Positions 1 to 13,200 of a DNA stretch of 64,000 nucleotides are shown here, in pieces. The notes beneath the pieces were generated by a model. The model searched no databases and was not told the DNA's origin. It saw only the letters and a list, made by a program, of their open reading frames with translations. Positions within the stretch are counted from its first letter, which is position 1; each line of letters begins with the position of its first letter. Source of the stretch: Monarcha castaneiventris obscurior (Eukaryota > Chordata > Aves > Passeriformes > Monarchidae); the NCBI GenBank assembly GCA_026261815.1, contig JAMPIT010000437.1, positions 1,054,001 to 1,118,000 on the forward strand, in the 5' to 3' direction. A program made the position numbers and the translations under genes.

Positions 1-283
1 CCTTCAGGCACCTGCTTGTCCCCTGAGCCACCCCTGCCTGGGCTGGCTGCCCCTCCTGCTGCCCAGCTGGGTTGCCACTGCCCAGCAGCCACCTCCTGCC
101 TTCCCCAGCACCCTTCCCCAGCCCATCAGCACTGCCCTGCTTTGTCTCTGCAGTTATTCCACGGGTGGAGGTTTTCTTTCCTATTTTGTATCACTGACCT
201 AATCCTGAACATCACCACTCTGTGCTGCAGGACCTGCATGGTGAGGATGATGCACAGGGGGACACCTGGGGCTGTGTCATGGA

Positions 284-400
284 CTGGAAGTGTTCCAGGC
301 CAGGTTGGACAGGGCTTGGAGCAGCCTGGGACAGTGGAAGGGCTGGAATGGGATAATCTTTAGGGTCCCTTCTAACCCAAACTGTTCTGGGATTCTATTA
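284..400 (+). mobile_element. CR1 LINE 3' fragment
   Basis: Reads GGACAGGGCTTGGAGCAGCC through to the tail CCCAAACTGTTCTGGGATTC. Confidence 0.9.
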
Positions 401-795
401 TCCATCTCCTCCTACCCTGAGACAGCAGGGAAGCAGCGTTGCTCCAGGAGCACCTTCACTGCTGCCGAAGCACGTGACCCAAATCAGATTCTCTTTTATT
501 TCTGTAACAGGTAGGAGATCACAAAGCAGTTTGCCAAGCAGCAAACATGAGCACAGTCACACAGCGCAGGTGTCAGATTGAATGCCAGAGCAAAGTGAAG
601 GATGCACATGCTCAAGCAAGGGAAGAAATCTGTGTTTTCAGCTTGCACAAGTTGGGCCACCTACGCTGGTCCAGCTGCTGCAGCTTGGCATGTTTATCTG
701 TGCTTGTCATCAGCTGAGAATAGAGGTAAAAAATTCCTGGGAGCTGATGCTTTGCGTAAACACCTGAACTTCATCGGGAAGCACTTGGACAATGC

Positions 796-909
796 TCTCA
801 GGGAGGCACAGGGTGGGATTGTTGGGGTGTCTGTGCAGGGCCAGGAGCTGGACTGGGTGATCCTTGGGGGTCCCTTCCAGCTCAGGAGATTCTGTGATTC
901 TGATTCTCT
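796..909 (+). mobile_element. CR1 LINE 3' tail, variant subfamily
   Basis: GCAGGGCCAGGAGCTGGACT followed by GGGTCCCTTCCAGCTCAGGA and ATTCTGTGATTCTG, a different CR1 tail type from most copies here. Confidence 0.75.
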
Positions 910-1027
910 GTATTTGCTGCAGCTTTATGGCCTGAAGCTGTCCTGACTTCTGTCCCCACACGGAGAATTTGCTGGGATGTGCTGCCTCGGTCTGAGCACC
1001 CAAAGGTCCCAGGGCCATGGGCTGCTC

Positions 1028-1297
1028 TGGGGACGAGGTGACACCATGGGGACGAGGTGACTCTGTGGGGACGAGGTGACACCATAGGAATGAGGTGACG
1101 CCATGGGGATGAGGTGACACCATGGGGATGAGGTGACTCTGGGGGGGCAAGGTGACTCTGTGGGGACGAGGTGACACCGTGGGGACGAGGTGATGTTGTG
1201 GGGATGAGGCGATGTTGTGGGGATGAGGTGATGTTGTGGGGATGAGGTGATGTTGTGGGGATGAGGTGACTCTGTGGGGATGAGGTGACACCGTGGG
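1028..1297. repeat. Minisatellite, 19-bp unit, about 14 copies
   Basis: The unit is GGGGATGAGGTGATGTTGT, with ACACCAT, ACTCTGT and TGTTGT as alternating variant ends. The spacing is 19 bp (for example units at 1200, 1219 and 1238). A G-rich plus strand makes an ORF artefact on the minus strand. Confidence 0.9.
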
Positions 1298-2056
1298 CAC
1301 AGCCGGGCCCATCTCAGCTGGGCACGGAGCAGTTTGGGTCGTATTAGGGTGAAACAGATTCCATTTAGAAACAAGGAGTATTTCTGAAGGACAAGCAGGG
1401 AGGTGGGTTGTGCCAGGGCAAGGAAAGCTGCTCAGCAGGGTTTGGTCAAACCCACCCTTTTTATTTCCATTAGTGAAGGTTTTAACCCCATCCTCACTAA
1501 AGAGTCTCCCCAGCAGTGACCACTGTGTGGGGCATCCCCCCAAGCAGGGGATTTGTCCCTGCCCAAGGTGTGTGCGTGTCCCAGGGCACTCAGACCCCTC
1601 TCACCCCACACCCGTGCGAGCAGAGGGCTTTGCAATCCCTGAACCTGCCCAAAGCCGCGGCTCTGCCCGCTGCAATTACCGCGGTAATTGAGTGCGAACT
1701 GCTGCGCGTGTTGGGAAGTGTTTTGTTCCCAAAATGAGAGACAGAACGCATTATTTGCCTCTCCTGCCACCCACGGCACTCAGAGACAACCTCCTGCCAC
1801 CGGAGCCTGGCCCGGGGACAGCTCCTGCTTGCCCGAGATGCGCAGGGCTGGCGGAGCCGAGCCGAGGGAGACAAACCAAGCCCAGCCCTGAGAGCAGGAA
1901 ACCACCCAAGTTAATTAAAGGCGAGAATTAGCACCTCCATGGGGCTCAGCCTCGGCTCCCGGCGAGTCTGAGCCCGATGAATCGTGACAAATGGATGTGC
2001 TCGAGGTGTCAGGATGAGCTGAGAATCTTCCAGGACATGCAGGGGGCTCGTATAAA

Positions 2057-2348
2057 ACAGGGAGAGCAACTTTTTAACGCAGGCAGATAGTGATGGGACA
2101 CGGGGGAACAGTTTTAAATGAAAAGAGGAGAGATTTAGATTAGATGTTAGGAAGAAATTCTTTACTCAGAGGGTGGTAAAGCCCTGGCAGGCTGCCCAGA
2201 GAAGCTGGAAGTGTCCAAGGCCAGGCTGGACTGGGCTTGGAGGAACCTGGGGTAGTGGAAGGTGTCCCTGCCCATGGCAGGGGTGGAACTGGATGAGCTT
2301 TAATGTCCCTCCAACCCAAACCCTTCTGGGATTCAGGGATTCTATTGT
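2057..2348 (+). mobile_element. CR1 LINE 3' fragment, about 290 bp
   Basis: It includes the older 5' part TTAGATGTTAGGAAGAAATT before the usual AGCCTGG/CCCATGGCAGG tail. Confidence 0.9.
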
Positions 2349-3077
2349 TTTCCCCTGCAGGAGGCAGGGATGGGGTTGGGGCCAAGGCCAAGGTGTCACT
2401 GTCCCCTCTCCACAGGTGACAGGTGAGGGACGTCAGATGAGCTGCAGAGGGAGAGGGAAATGGGGAGGGTCTCTGCTTTCATCTGGATTTTGGTGTCTCT
2501 TGAAACAGCTTTTTTTTTTTCAGGGAAGAAATTACATATTTTATTCATTTTCTGCACAGAAAGGAGCGGTTTTGGAGCCCTGATGGGGATGTTTCTAAGC
2601 AACGTTGTTTTCCCACCACCAGCGTCAGGAGCAGTGACTTTTTTACTTTTTTTTTTCCATATTTTTGTAGCAATAAGACAAACTCTCTGCAGTTTATATC
2701 AGAAAAACTGTGCCGTGATTTCCCCAGTTTGGCTGTGTCCCCCACCTCCGAGGGGGTGTGGGGGGTCCCCTGGGGCTCACCTGCCCCCGGGCTGCTGTGC
2801 TGGGATCGTCCCCTCGGGTTTGTATTTTGGTAGGGTTTGGCTGCCGTGGGCACAACCAGGGACACAGGGCAATGAAACCAGGCTTGGAACAAGCCAAAAA
2901 GCAGCTTTATCTGAATTCTGTGGAGCTCTCCCAAGCCTGGTGATTCTTCTGTGGGTGTGGACTCGAAAATGTTTTAGTCATTGTATGTGTTATTGCAGAG
3001 ATTTTATTTAAAACTTCTGTTTTTCCATGGGGGAAAAAAACCCCTCTCTCTCCTTCTCTGTCTCATTTCTGACAGAC

Positions 3078-3285
3078 AGAGAGATGGATGGGTGAATAAA
3101 GAACGGATGGGGAGATGGATGGATAGATGGATTAATAGATAGGCAGATGGAAGGGTGGATAGATGGATGGCTGGATGGATCAATAGATGGAAGGACAGAT
3201 AAATCAATAGAAAGAGAGATGGCTGGATAGATGTGTAGATAAACAGGCAGATAGATGGACAGACAGGCAGATAGGATGGTTATCC
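3078..3285. repeat. Imperfect GATA/GATG tetranucleotide microsatellite
   Basis: About 200 bp of interrupted GATG, GATA and GACA units, such as GATGGATGGATAGATGG. Confidence 0.9.
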
Positions 3286-6200
3286 TGATCCCCTCCAGCT
3301 GGGAATACTGGAAGGCAAGGGAAGGTTTGGGCTGATCTGGGGGGGTGTTAATTGAAGTGGCCAAACCCAAACTCTCCCTGCTCCGGTGAAGGGCAGCAGG
3401 GAAGCAAATCCCCACCTGGATAAACAGGGGATATTGTGCTGTAATTGCTTTGTCCCGGAACAACAGAGGAGCCAGTTGTAGGTTGACGAGGTAATTAAGC
3501 AGCAGAGGTGTCTCAGGCCATAAATCTCTGCCAGGGAAGGGGTGGGTGTTGGTGGTGTCCCTGTGTGGGGTTTGTGCTGCTCTCCCAGCTCCGTGTGCTC
3601 CGGAGGTGCTTGGCTGGTGCTTGATGAGTGTGGAAGGTTTTCCTGCAGGGGGGAATTGCCCTTCCCCACTGATGCTCGAAGGCAGAGGGGTTTGCCCTGT
3701 GCCTGGGCCCTGGGGCTGCTCCCGGGTGCCTCAGCCCAGTGTTCCAGAGCCCTCACTGCCACTGACGGGCTCTCAGCCATTCCCCTGCTCCAGGATTAAT
3801 TACAGCTGCATAATTACCATTGTTTTCTGCCCCGTGCCATGTGGCACGGGCTGCTTTGCAGGGATGTTTTACCCTCACTTTCCCCCCCTTTTTCTTCATT
3901 TGAGCAGCCTCTTGGCTCCAACCCCGGGCCCAGCAGGGCTGATGTCCCACTGCAGGGCTCTGCTGTCCGTGTGGCCTCAGCAGTGTCACAGAAATGTCAC
4001 CACCTTGGGCTTTTTCTCCCAAATCCTCTCTTTGTCTCTGTCTGCCAGAGCTGAACCTCATCCTCCCCATGGCCTGCTGCTCTCCAGTCCTCCTCTCCTT
4101 TCTCCTGGCTCCCCAGGATCCCTGCTCCCTGGGGAGCTCTCTGCTCCGGGCTCATCCCACATCTTTATGTACATATATAAATTACACGTTCCTTTAGTTC
4201 TCCTTCAGCTCTGCCTGCACAGTCAGCCCTCACCCTTCCCAGGGAATAATTCAACTCCAAATTCCCATAAAAGCCATGCAGGAGGCATGGGGTGAGGGAA
4301 GAGGCAAAACGAGGACTGGGAATTTTCCATTCCTTCCACAAGCCTCGCTGCTGCCCCATGTTGAGGGAGGTTTAGGCTGGGACTAGGCTGGGCACTGCTG
4401 GTTTAAGGCAGGATTCTGTGCAGCATCCACTTCCCAGGAGCAAGGGAGGGTGAAACCCAATCCCAGGGGATTTTTCCATGTAATGAGGCCCCGTGGGAAG
4501 ATTAGATTGCGTGTAATGTTAACTTTAGTTAAAAGAGTCTTGAAAACCTGTGATATTTCTCCCCATCTTTTTGCTGTCAGGTTTTATCCCAGATACCTCT
4601 GCACTGCTGCAGGATGTGTTAGTCCTCCCTTTCCCTTTGTGTCACTTTTTGACATCCTGATGTTGAACCACGGGGTTCTTGAAGCCAAAAATTGTCTTCT
4701 TGACCTTCCGTGTGTGTGTTGGACCCTGGTGCTGTCTCTGGACACAGAGTGGGCTCTCCTTACCCAGCACTCCCACCTGGGCTCATCTCTGTATTGTTTT
4801 CCTTGCTCTGCCCATCATCTGCTTGCAGTTAAGAGATTAACCAGGAAAATTATGGGTTTCCCCCCAGATTTGAGGAGCTGGAGGCTTTTGCAGCCCTGCG
4901 TGTGCCCTCAGGGCTGGATCTGCTGCCTCCCTGTCCCGCCCTGCGTGGTGTCAGCCCCCGAGCCCATTACGTTTAACTGAGTCATTAACTCGGGCTTATT
5001 CAGCTCTGCAGCAGAACCGAAGTGTCTCTTCTGGGCAGCATTTCCTCCGTGGGCAAAGGACTCTGTGCTGTGGTGGTTTGGGTTGGGTTTGGGTTGTGGT
5101 TTCCCTCTGAGCAGCCCGGGAGGGCTGAGGGGAGCCGGGTGTGATCCGTGTCCGGGCTGAGCTGCTGCTGGAAACGAGGAAAATGGGGATGAGTTCCAGC
5201 GGCAGGGAGAATCAGAGCCTCTGAGCCCCAGGGATGTGATTCCTGCTGCCCAGGCAGGGGCTTTCCCCTCGGCTGCAGGCTGGGAAGGGCTGGCAGCAGC
5301 TGAGCGAAGTTTTCCAGGTCTCTGTGCCGCTGGAACGGCCCCGGCAGCTGCGGAGCTGGTGCCCGGCTGGGACACTGCCTGCCAGGCCAAAACCCGAGCC
5401 CATCCCAGGGAAAATCACCGGGCACGGGGGCCCTGAGCCTGCGGGTGATGGAGGAGGATGGGGAAGGAGCAGGCACGGCTGTGGCTGTCTCGGAGCTGCC
5501 CTGCTGTGTGGCTGTGCCATCCGGGGGTCCTGTCCGACAGGAAGGTGCCATCCATTCCCGCTGTCCGTGGGCTGTGCTGGCACTTCCTTCCCAGCCTTCT
5601 GCCTTTTCCCTGCCGCTGGCACCGGTGTCTGGCTGGATCTGGCAGCAGCTCCCGGGGGTGCTGCCCTGGCACCCCGGAGAGCCCCCGCCCCACGCCCGCC
5701 AGGACGCCTCGGGAATGCTGTGCCGCGCTTGGAAAAGCCTAGTCAAGGGAAATGTCAGCCCTGCCCGGCGCTGTTGTGGTGGCTCGGGGTATTTTTAACA
5801 GCGTGCCAGGGCCCCAGGCTGTGTTTGCCGTGACTCAGAGCCCCGCTCCGCGCTCGCCAATCTGGCACAGCCGCTGGTGCTGCGGGGACGTGCTGCCGGC
5901 CCCGGCTCCTGCTGTGCAGGGAAAATGCCACCCTTGGATCCTGCCAGCAAGGCCGAGCCGAGTTAAACCCACCTGCAGAGCCGGGCTCTCGGGGGGGATG
6001 AAGTCCCCTCGGCTTTTGCTGTCCCCTGTCCGGTGCCGGGCACCAGGACAGGACAGCACGGACTGTGCTCACCTGCCCCAAGGCTGCTCCCTGGAGAAGG
6101 AGACTGCAAGGATTTGCAGTTAAGCTGAAAATACATCTCAGAGCTACAAACAGCAGAAAGGCTGGGGTGTCCCTTTTCTCCAGGAAATAAACCAGTGCCC

Positions 6201-7110
6201 TGTGGTTCTGTGGGCTGAGGGGGCTGTACCTGTCCTGCCTTGCGTGACCTCAGTGAGGTTTGTACAGCTCCACTGTGGGCACTGAGAGGGGCTGCCCCAT
6301 TCTCTGCCCCAAAACCTCTCCTTCCTGCCCCTTTCCCCACCCCATCCCCCTGTGAGGCCTCTCCAGTGGCCAGGCCGGGCTGTGCTGCAGCCCAGCTTTG
6401 GGCACACACCAGTGTGATGCTGTTTGGCTTTGGACTCTGGCTTTGAAAGAACCCAGAGCTGAGCTGGTGAACACCTTCAGGCCTTGCTTGTGGGGCAACT
6501 TTGGGCAAAAAGGCAAGGAAAAGGAGGCAGTTCCAGACTGGGAGGCAGGAGCTGTGCGAAGGGGACTGGGGTGGCTGTGGGGATGGGGCACAGCAGCAGA
6601 TAAACTCTGGGTGCTGTGGGTTGGGCAGTGATTTGTGGGAGCAGAACCACTGCTCCTCGTCTGCAGAGCACAGGGGACTCTCAGCAGGGGAAGCACGATC
6701 GTTGTGCTGATGAAAAACCAGGAAAGGAGGGATCAGAGCTGACTTTTAATCAGCTGCTTTGGCCGGGCAAATTGACCCTCAGAGACCGGAGGCTCCTGCT
6801 TGGTCCTCTGATGGCTGCTCCACCCCTTGGCTGCCCTGACTTCCAGCTGGAATTTTCCTTCTGGAAGAGTGATTCAATAGCACCAGGATAACCCCCTGGG
6901 AGCAGTGGCAGTGCTGGGTGTTTGGGAGGCAGAGCTGGGGCTCAGGGATGGAATGGCACCCTTGGGACCTGAACAGCAGCAAAGGGCTCTGCTGGCCTGG
7001 TTCTGGGTGCCAGGGACCAGCACTGGGGGTGCTCAGGGCTGCCTGGGGATGGGGACTGGTGAGCAGGGCAGCAGCCCCATACACAGGCTGGTAATTGCTG
7101 TCCAAAAAAT

Positions 7111-7440
7111 CAGTCGTGGAATGGTTTGGGTTGGAAGGGAAACTCAACATCATCCAGTGCCACCCCTGCCATGGGCAGGAACAGCTTCCACTGTCCCAGG
7201 CTGGTCGCAGCCCCATCCAGCCTGGCCTTGGGCACTGCCAGGGATCCAGGGGCAGCCACAGCTTCTCTGGGCATCCTGTGCCAGGGCCTGCCCACCCTCC
7301 CAGGGAGCAATTCCTTCCCAATATCCCATCCATCCCTGCCCTCTGGCACTGGGAAGCCATTCCCCCTTGTCCTCAGTCCCTCTCCAGCTCTCCTGGAGCC
7401 CCTTTAGCCCAGAACCTTCTCTCTTCCAGGTGAACACAGG
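7111..7440 (-). mobile_element. CR1 LINE 3' fragment, about 330 bp
   Basis: Starts with the reversed tail GGAATGGTTTGGGTTGGAAG and runs to CTCTCTTCCAGGTGAACACA. Confidence 0.92.
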
Positions 7441-8559
7441 CACTCCAGCAGTTTTTCCAGGAGGATGTTTGGCTGTGCACAGCCAGAGCAGGTGCTCCCA
7501 GTGAACTGGGATTTGCTCCCATCACCGTTCCCAAGATCTTCCAACCCCCACTCCAAGCACAGCCATCCTCAGGGATCTGTGGGGCTGCTGCCAGTTCAGC
7601 TGCGGGGACGGAGCTGGTTCATTGTCTCAGAGCCTGGAATTAGTGCAGTGGAAGCTCCAAGAGCTTTTACTGCCCCGTTACTTGGAGACAGCCCATTGAT
7701 TTTCCTTGGCAATTGTGCAGCTGCAGGCACGTGTCTGTGTGTCTGTCTGTGTGTGTCTGATGTATCTCCGAATGCATCCACCTGGGTGCTGCAAATGTAG
7801 ACAGACACAAGTATTTGCTTCGTGGGGTTTTTGTATTTTTGTGGGGGTTTTGTCGGTTTGTTTCTTCTGTTCTGGGAGGCAGAGGAGAAGCAGGTCCAGA
7901 ACGACAAATTCCAGACAGATTCCTGCTCTGCTGGAGGAAGCAGTGCTGGGCTCCGTGAGCTCTTACACAGCCCGAGGTCCATGCTGGGGCCCAGGCACCC
8001 CAGAGTGGCCAGCTCACAGCTGCTGTGGTGGCCCCCGGTGCTGCTGTGGCCTCTCTGCTCTCCTGTTCCCTGGAATGTGCGGCCGAGGGCGATTCCCAGG
8101 GGTGGGAGCACACCTAGGGATGCCCTCCAGGCTGGGCTGTGGGCTCAGGAATCCTGCTGCCCAGCAGCCTCCCAGCTCCCTGTGCAGGAGGGGCCTTGCC
8201 CTGCAGGGATTTGGCATTTCCAGCGTCGGCTCCCGCCGTCAGTGTTCCAAATATCCAGGTCAGGTGCGTGCTGAGCAAATGGCAGAGCTCTGGAAATCCA
8301 AACACAACATTTCTGCCCGGATTTGTTGGCTGAGCAGGCTCTTCACAGGGCTGGGTATGGCTCCCTGGAGCAAATCCCGACGTGTTTTACCCCAAAAAGC
8401 CTCTGGAGCGGGAAGGGACCAGCCCTGGTGTGGCTTCGTGGCACAGGGGAGCTGTGGGGAAGCACAGGACAATGACTGGGGTCTGGGCTCAGACCCCAGT
8501 GCCAGGGTGGTGAATCCTATAAATGCAGGGAAGCCCCACAGGGGCTCACTCACTGTGTG

Positions 8560-8815
8560 TCCATACATAGACATTTCTATAGGTGTTTATGGAACAGGGT
8601 GTGTGGAGGGGGTCTGTACTTGCATGCAGACAGTGGGAATAAGTGTGTGTGTAAAAAGGGTTGGATACAAAGGGTGTGTGCATGAATACACAGATTTAAA
8701 GGGGGTTTGTGTGTAAAGGATGTGCATATAGCTAAGGGGTGTATATGAAGAATATATATGTGCAGATCTATCCACAAAGGGTGTATGTGGAGATTTATAC
8801 TTATATTTATGTGGA
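8560..8815. repeat. Degenerate GTGT/TATA cryptic simple sequence
   Basis: Loose recurrences of AAAGGGTGTGTG and ATTTATA-type blocks about 30-40 bp apart look like an eroded minisatellite. The period is not clean. Confidence 0.5.
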
Positions 8816-9195
8816 GAGAGGAGTTCATGGCTGAGCTGTGCCCGCAGAGCCAGACTTTGAAAAGCGAAGAGCAGGTCAGGGAGAAATAGGATTTAAACCC
8901 CCCCTCTCCTATAAAATAATTGGAAGCTGTGTGGGAATGAACAGCAGCACTTGACTCCAAGGAGCTTTACGGGGCGGGTGGGCTGTGTCCAGAAGGAATG
9001 CAGAGATCCCAATCCCATGGATCTGGAATTGTGGAATTCCTGCTGCTCTGTGTGAAGCCCCCAGGCAGCTGCTGGGGCTTTGCCTTTGAACCTCCCAGGG
9101 GTTCCAGTGGTGCTGGGGAGGATGAGCATCATTTGTGCTGTTCTAGGCACGGATGGGTTTGGTGGGCAGGGTCCAGCTGTGCTTGCTCTCAGAAG

Positions 9196-9281
9196 ACTGG
9201 GGAAAAAATAAAAAGGGAAAAAAGAGAGGAAAAATAGAAAAGGAATAAAGAAGAAAAAATAGAACAGGAAAAAAAAAATGA
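9196..9281. repeat. A-rich polypurine tract
   Basis: About 85 bp of AAAAATAGAAAAGG-like sequence that is almost pure purine on the plus strand. Confidence 0.8.
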
Positions 9282-9794
9282 GGTCAGTGCCTGCCCCAGC
9301 TGTGCTGTGAGCCTGGGGGCTTGTGGGGCTGGAGATGCAGCTGCAGCTTTTCAAACAGACCTGCAGGTCAAGTTGCTGTGCCTCCCAACAGCTTAAATTC
9401 CCATTAGCAGCACTAAATTTTGGGTGCAGCAGTGCATTAAGGGGTCCTGGAGGCATGGGAGGATGGGCAGTCCTGCCCCAAGGTCTGGCTGGTGTTGGGC
9501 TGGTCCTCCTGCCCCCACCCCGGTATGCTCCAGTGGGAAATTGTGCCAGAGGAATGAACACCTGAAACGGCCAGGAAATCCAGTGTGGAAAAATGGGACG
9601 AGCTGAAAGCACAGGGCACAACCTGGGGTGTTTTGTCCAACCCCTTCCCTGACCCTGCCCCGGGGCCAGCAGGGCTGTTTCTTCTGTTTTATTTTATTTG
9701 GCTTCAAATAACTCACCAGGAGCTGCAAAAAGCACAGGGACTGTCTGAGGTGCTCTGCAGCAGAAGGCAGACGGATGGTCAGCAATTTATACCT

Positions 9795-9875
9795 CGATCC
9801 TGCCCCGTGGCAGGGGGTGGAACGGGATGAGCTGCCGGGTCCTTCCCACCCAAACCACTCTGGGATTCTCTGGAA
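9795..9875 (+). mobile_element. CR1 LINE short tail
   Basis: GGCAGGGGGTGGAACGGGAT to CCCAAACCACTCTGGGATTC. Confidence 0.85.
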
Positions 9876-10169
9876 GTGCAGGGAATGTTTGTGCCTTGTT
9901 TTTGGGACCCCAGCTGGTGCTGGATGTGAGGTACAGCCGAGTGTATCTGGGTTTGTTCCCAGCCCTGAGCACTCAGGGGGAGGATGGCAGCACATCCCCC
10001 CTTGCCCAGCCTGGCTGCTCAGACCCCACTGTGGGGGATCTGCCCCTTTCGGGGGAAAACACAGGATCTGGCCAAAAGCAGGGGCTTGTCTTCTCCAGCC
10101 GCTGGTTTCCCATGGGGTTGAGACGTGTCCCTTGAGGGCTGAACTCTAATTATTTTCTTTTCCTTCCAG

Positions 10170-10213
10170 AAACCTCGGGAAGTCCGGGCTGAGAGTGTCG
10201 TGCCTCGGGTTGG
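10170..10213 (+). CDS. KCNAB1: KCNAB1 coding exon, 44 nt ([14 protein letters not shown])
   Basis: The acceptor is CTTCCAG and the donor GTGAGT. The first base completes an Arg codon from the upstream exon, and the exon then reads [14 protein letters not shown] plus one base of Gly. This is the first exon shared by all Kv-beta isoforms and encodes the start of the barrel core. The upstream alternative first exons were searched for in positions 1-10169 and not found. Confidence 0.95.
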
Positions 10214-13200
10214 GTGAGTACCTCTGGCCCCTTCCCCAGCTCCAGGGGAGCTGTGTGAGGGTTTGGGGTGTGAAACCCTCTGAAGTGCCCTGTCCCTGTG
10301 AGGGGCAGCCCGCAGGGATCCAGCTGAGTGTCCCCAGGAGCCCCGAGTGCGACGTGCCCAGGCTGGGGCAGGGGTGTTTCATTTCATCCCCTGTGTGTGT
10401 GCCGTGCCATCCCTGCTCCACGCTGGCTCCAGAGCCACGGAATGCCTTACCAATGCAGATAAAACACAGATAAAACACAGATAAAACACAGAAAACCCGT
10501 GTTTCCTCAGGAGGGGCAGCTGTGGGCACGGGCAGCGCTGCTCAGCTCATGGGAGCTGCATGGAGAGCTGCTGCTGGCTTTACTCAGGCGAGTAATGCCC
10601 TGATGGAGCTCAGCCACATGGGCTCGGTGCCTGAAATGCACCGAGATTTGTGTTTTGTGGTGGAAACCCAGTGCTGTGGGGAGGAGGAGGCTGTTTGCTC
10701 GCTGTGAGCTCCTTCCCAGGGTGCCAGGCTGAGCATCAGGAGCGTGAGACCCCCAGGATGTGCAGGAACCCCCCAGGGATGGGTGCTCTGGGCTGCCAGA
10801 GCCTCTCCTGCCCCGTTCCTTGTTCCTGGGGGTCAGAGGTGCTGCCACAGGCAGGTGGAGGCACCACTTCAGGTTGTCTGAAGAATCCCTAAGAAAGGCA
10901 TCAGCAAACCCAGGTTTATTATAAATTTATAAAATCATAGAGTTTGATGGCAGGGTTTATTTTATTGCTACACAGAGCACGTGAGGGAAAATCAGGCTAA
11001 AATCAGTCTGCAGTGATTTAAGGGGATGCTGGCCCTCAGAAGGGTGGGGATGCAGAGTTGGAATGAGACCCTCCCGTTGAGTCCTGGGGTTCAGAGCAGC
11101 CCCAGTGCCACACTCAGCCTCAGACTGATCGGTGCTTCACGTCTGAAGGATTTAGCAATGCCTGATCAACACAACAATAGCGGTGCTTAATCAGTTGACT
11201 AATTTAACATTTATAGAGTGACTCAATAGGATTTGCTATAAGCACAACAGTAGCTTAATTATGAATCTAAGCTAATTATGAATCTAAGATGGCAACATTC
11301 ATGCTACACTTACTCAGAGTATTTAAATCAATTCATGTACACACAGATCCAAGGAGTCTGTACCAAATCCTAAACCTGTGAAACACTTCAGGGAAGCTCT
11401 GCTGTCTGTAGACTCACAACCTATGGGATGCTTGGCTTTAGTCATCAGGAAATTTCCATCCTGGATGCAGTTTGGCTTGGTAGTTACTGGAAATATCATT
11501 GAGAAGTCCGATAATAATATTATTTAACAATTACATTATTATTAGGTCAGAGCAACCTGGTCTAGTGGGAAGTGTCCCTGTCCAAGACGGGGGTGGAATG
11601 GGATGAGCTTTAAGGTCCTTCCAACCCAAACCATTCCATGGTTCTGTGATTATTCTGCTCAGGCTGTTCAGACTGAAAAATAAGGTCTTGGTGCTGTTTG
11701 TGGGAAAACTGGAGCTTGTTAGAGCACAAGTTCTGAGAGCAGAGAGGGTTTGGGATAATTTCAGGGGGGTTGCCTGTGCCATTAATGAGGGCTGAGCATC
11801 CCCAGGATCCGAGGTGGACGAGGAGGTGCCGCTGCCTTGGAGCAGGCAAGGACCTGGGCTCTGCCTGATCCTTCCAGCCCCATCCCTGCCAGGGCTGGCT
11901 GCTCACAGGGCAGGTGTCAGCCCACTTTTCCAACATGCCCTGGGATTTGATTTTAAACTGAAGGGAATTGTGAAAGTCACCCTGTAGCACAAGTCAGGGA
12001 AACAAGGCCCATTCTGCCAAGAGCTCTTCTGGTTAAAATAGCCCCAGCCTTGGAAAGGACTTGTCTTGTCTGTGCAGAGGTTTTATTTATCAGCCTCACA
12101 GCTTCCACAAGTGCTGCTGCTGTGGTGGAGGAGAAAAACCATGGGAAGGAAGTAGCAGCAGGAAAAGAAAAAAATAAAAACAGTTTTGCAGAGCTTTTCT
12201 TTGATTTCAAGCTGGTGAAACTGCAGCAGCATCTAAATATACAGAGCCTTTGTGAGTGCAGCTGTGCAGGGAGCAGGGGGGCTGGGGAGGCTGCTGGGCA
12301 CCTCCTCCTGCTCCAGCACAGTGAGCCCTGCAGCCCCTGCCCTGTGGGCAGCAATCAGGGAGAGGGGAGCTGCAACTCCTGAAATCCAGAAATTCCCTGG
12401 AACGTGCAGGTATTTCTCCTGCAGCACAGCACCTTTTGCTCTGGATGATTGTTTTGGCTTGGAAGGGCCTCAAAGCTCATCCTGCTCTCTCCCTGCCATG
12501 GCAGGGACATCTTCCACTATCCCAGGCTGCTCCAAGCCCCAATGTCCAGCCTGGCCTTGGGCACTGCCAGGGATCCAGGGGCAGCCACAGCTGCTCTGGG
12601 CACCCTGCGCCAGGGCCTGCCCACCCTCACAGGGAGGACTTTCTCCCCAATATCTGACCTGAATGTCCTCTTTTTCATTTTAAAACCATCCCACCCCTCC
12701 CTCTGCAGATCCATCAGGTGTCTGCTCCGAGTGCTGCTTTATCTGACTTTCCTAAATGGCTTCTCTCTTGCAGTTCCCCAAAAGATAAATGTGTTTCCCT
12801 GTGTTCTCTGCAGCATGAAAATCTAATTTAGGGCTCACTAAAGTTTCTGAAGGCTCAGCAGTCTTCCTCAAAGGCCTTGCAAAATCTCAGCAAGGTGGGA
12901 GTGTGCTTCATCCTGCAGGATGAAAAAATGGAGGAGAATGGGAAGTGGGGCAGAAATCAAAGATGGGCAGGGCTGAGGCAGCGGGGACCCTTCAGTGACG
13001 TCCTGCTCCTCCCGTGAGCTCCTCTGCTGGGTCCTGCCTGTGCTGCCAGAGGTGCTGGCGGTGTTTCCCAGGCAGGGATATTTGGGAAGGGCCCCGAGCC
13101 CCTCGGAGCAGTGGCTGAGCATCATTCCTGGGTTACTGGAGCTCCCACGGGGCTGGGACTGCTCGTCCAGGCTGAACTTCCCCGGGACCCAGCTCCTGCA

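Larger units (their letters stand above)
1..10169 (+). other. KCNAB1: KCNAB1 intron upstream of the first visible exon
   Basis: No coding exon was recognised. It contains CR1 fragments (284-400, 796-909, 2057-2348, 7111-7440, 9795-9875), a 19-bp minisatellite (1028-1297), a GATA/GATG array (3078-3285), a degenerate GTGT/TATA tract (8560-8815) and an A-rich polypurine tract (9196-9281). A GC-rich patch at about 5,100-6,100 has no gene-like content that I can support. The remainder shows nothing further. Confidence 0.6.

Noticed and set aside
5100..6100. GC-rich patch as a possible alternative KCNAB1 promoter or first exon
   Set aside because: No Kv-beta N-terminal sequence or convincing donor with a matching frame was found.
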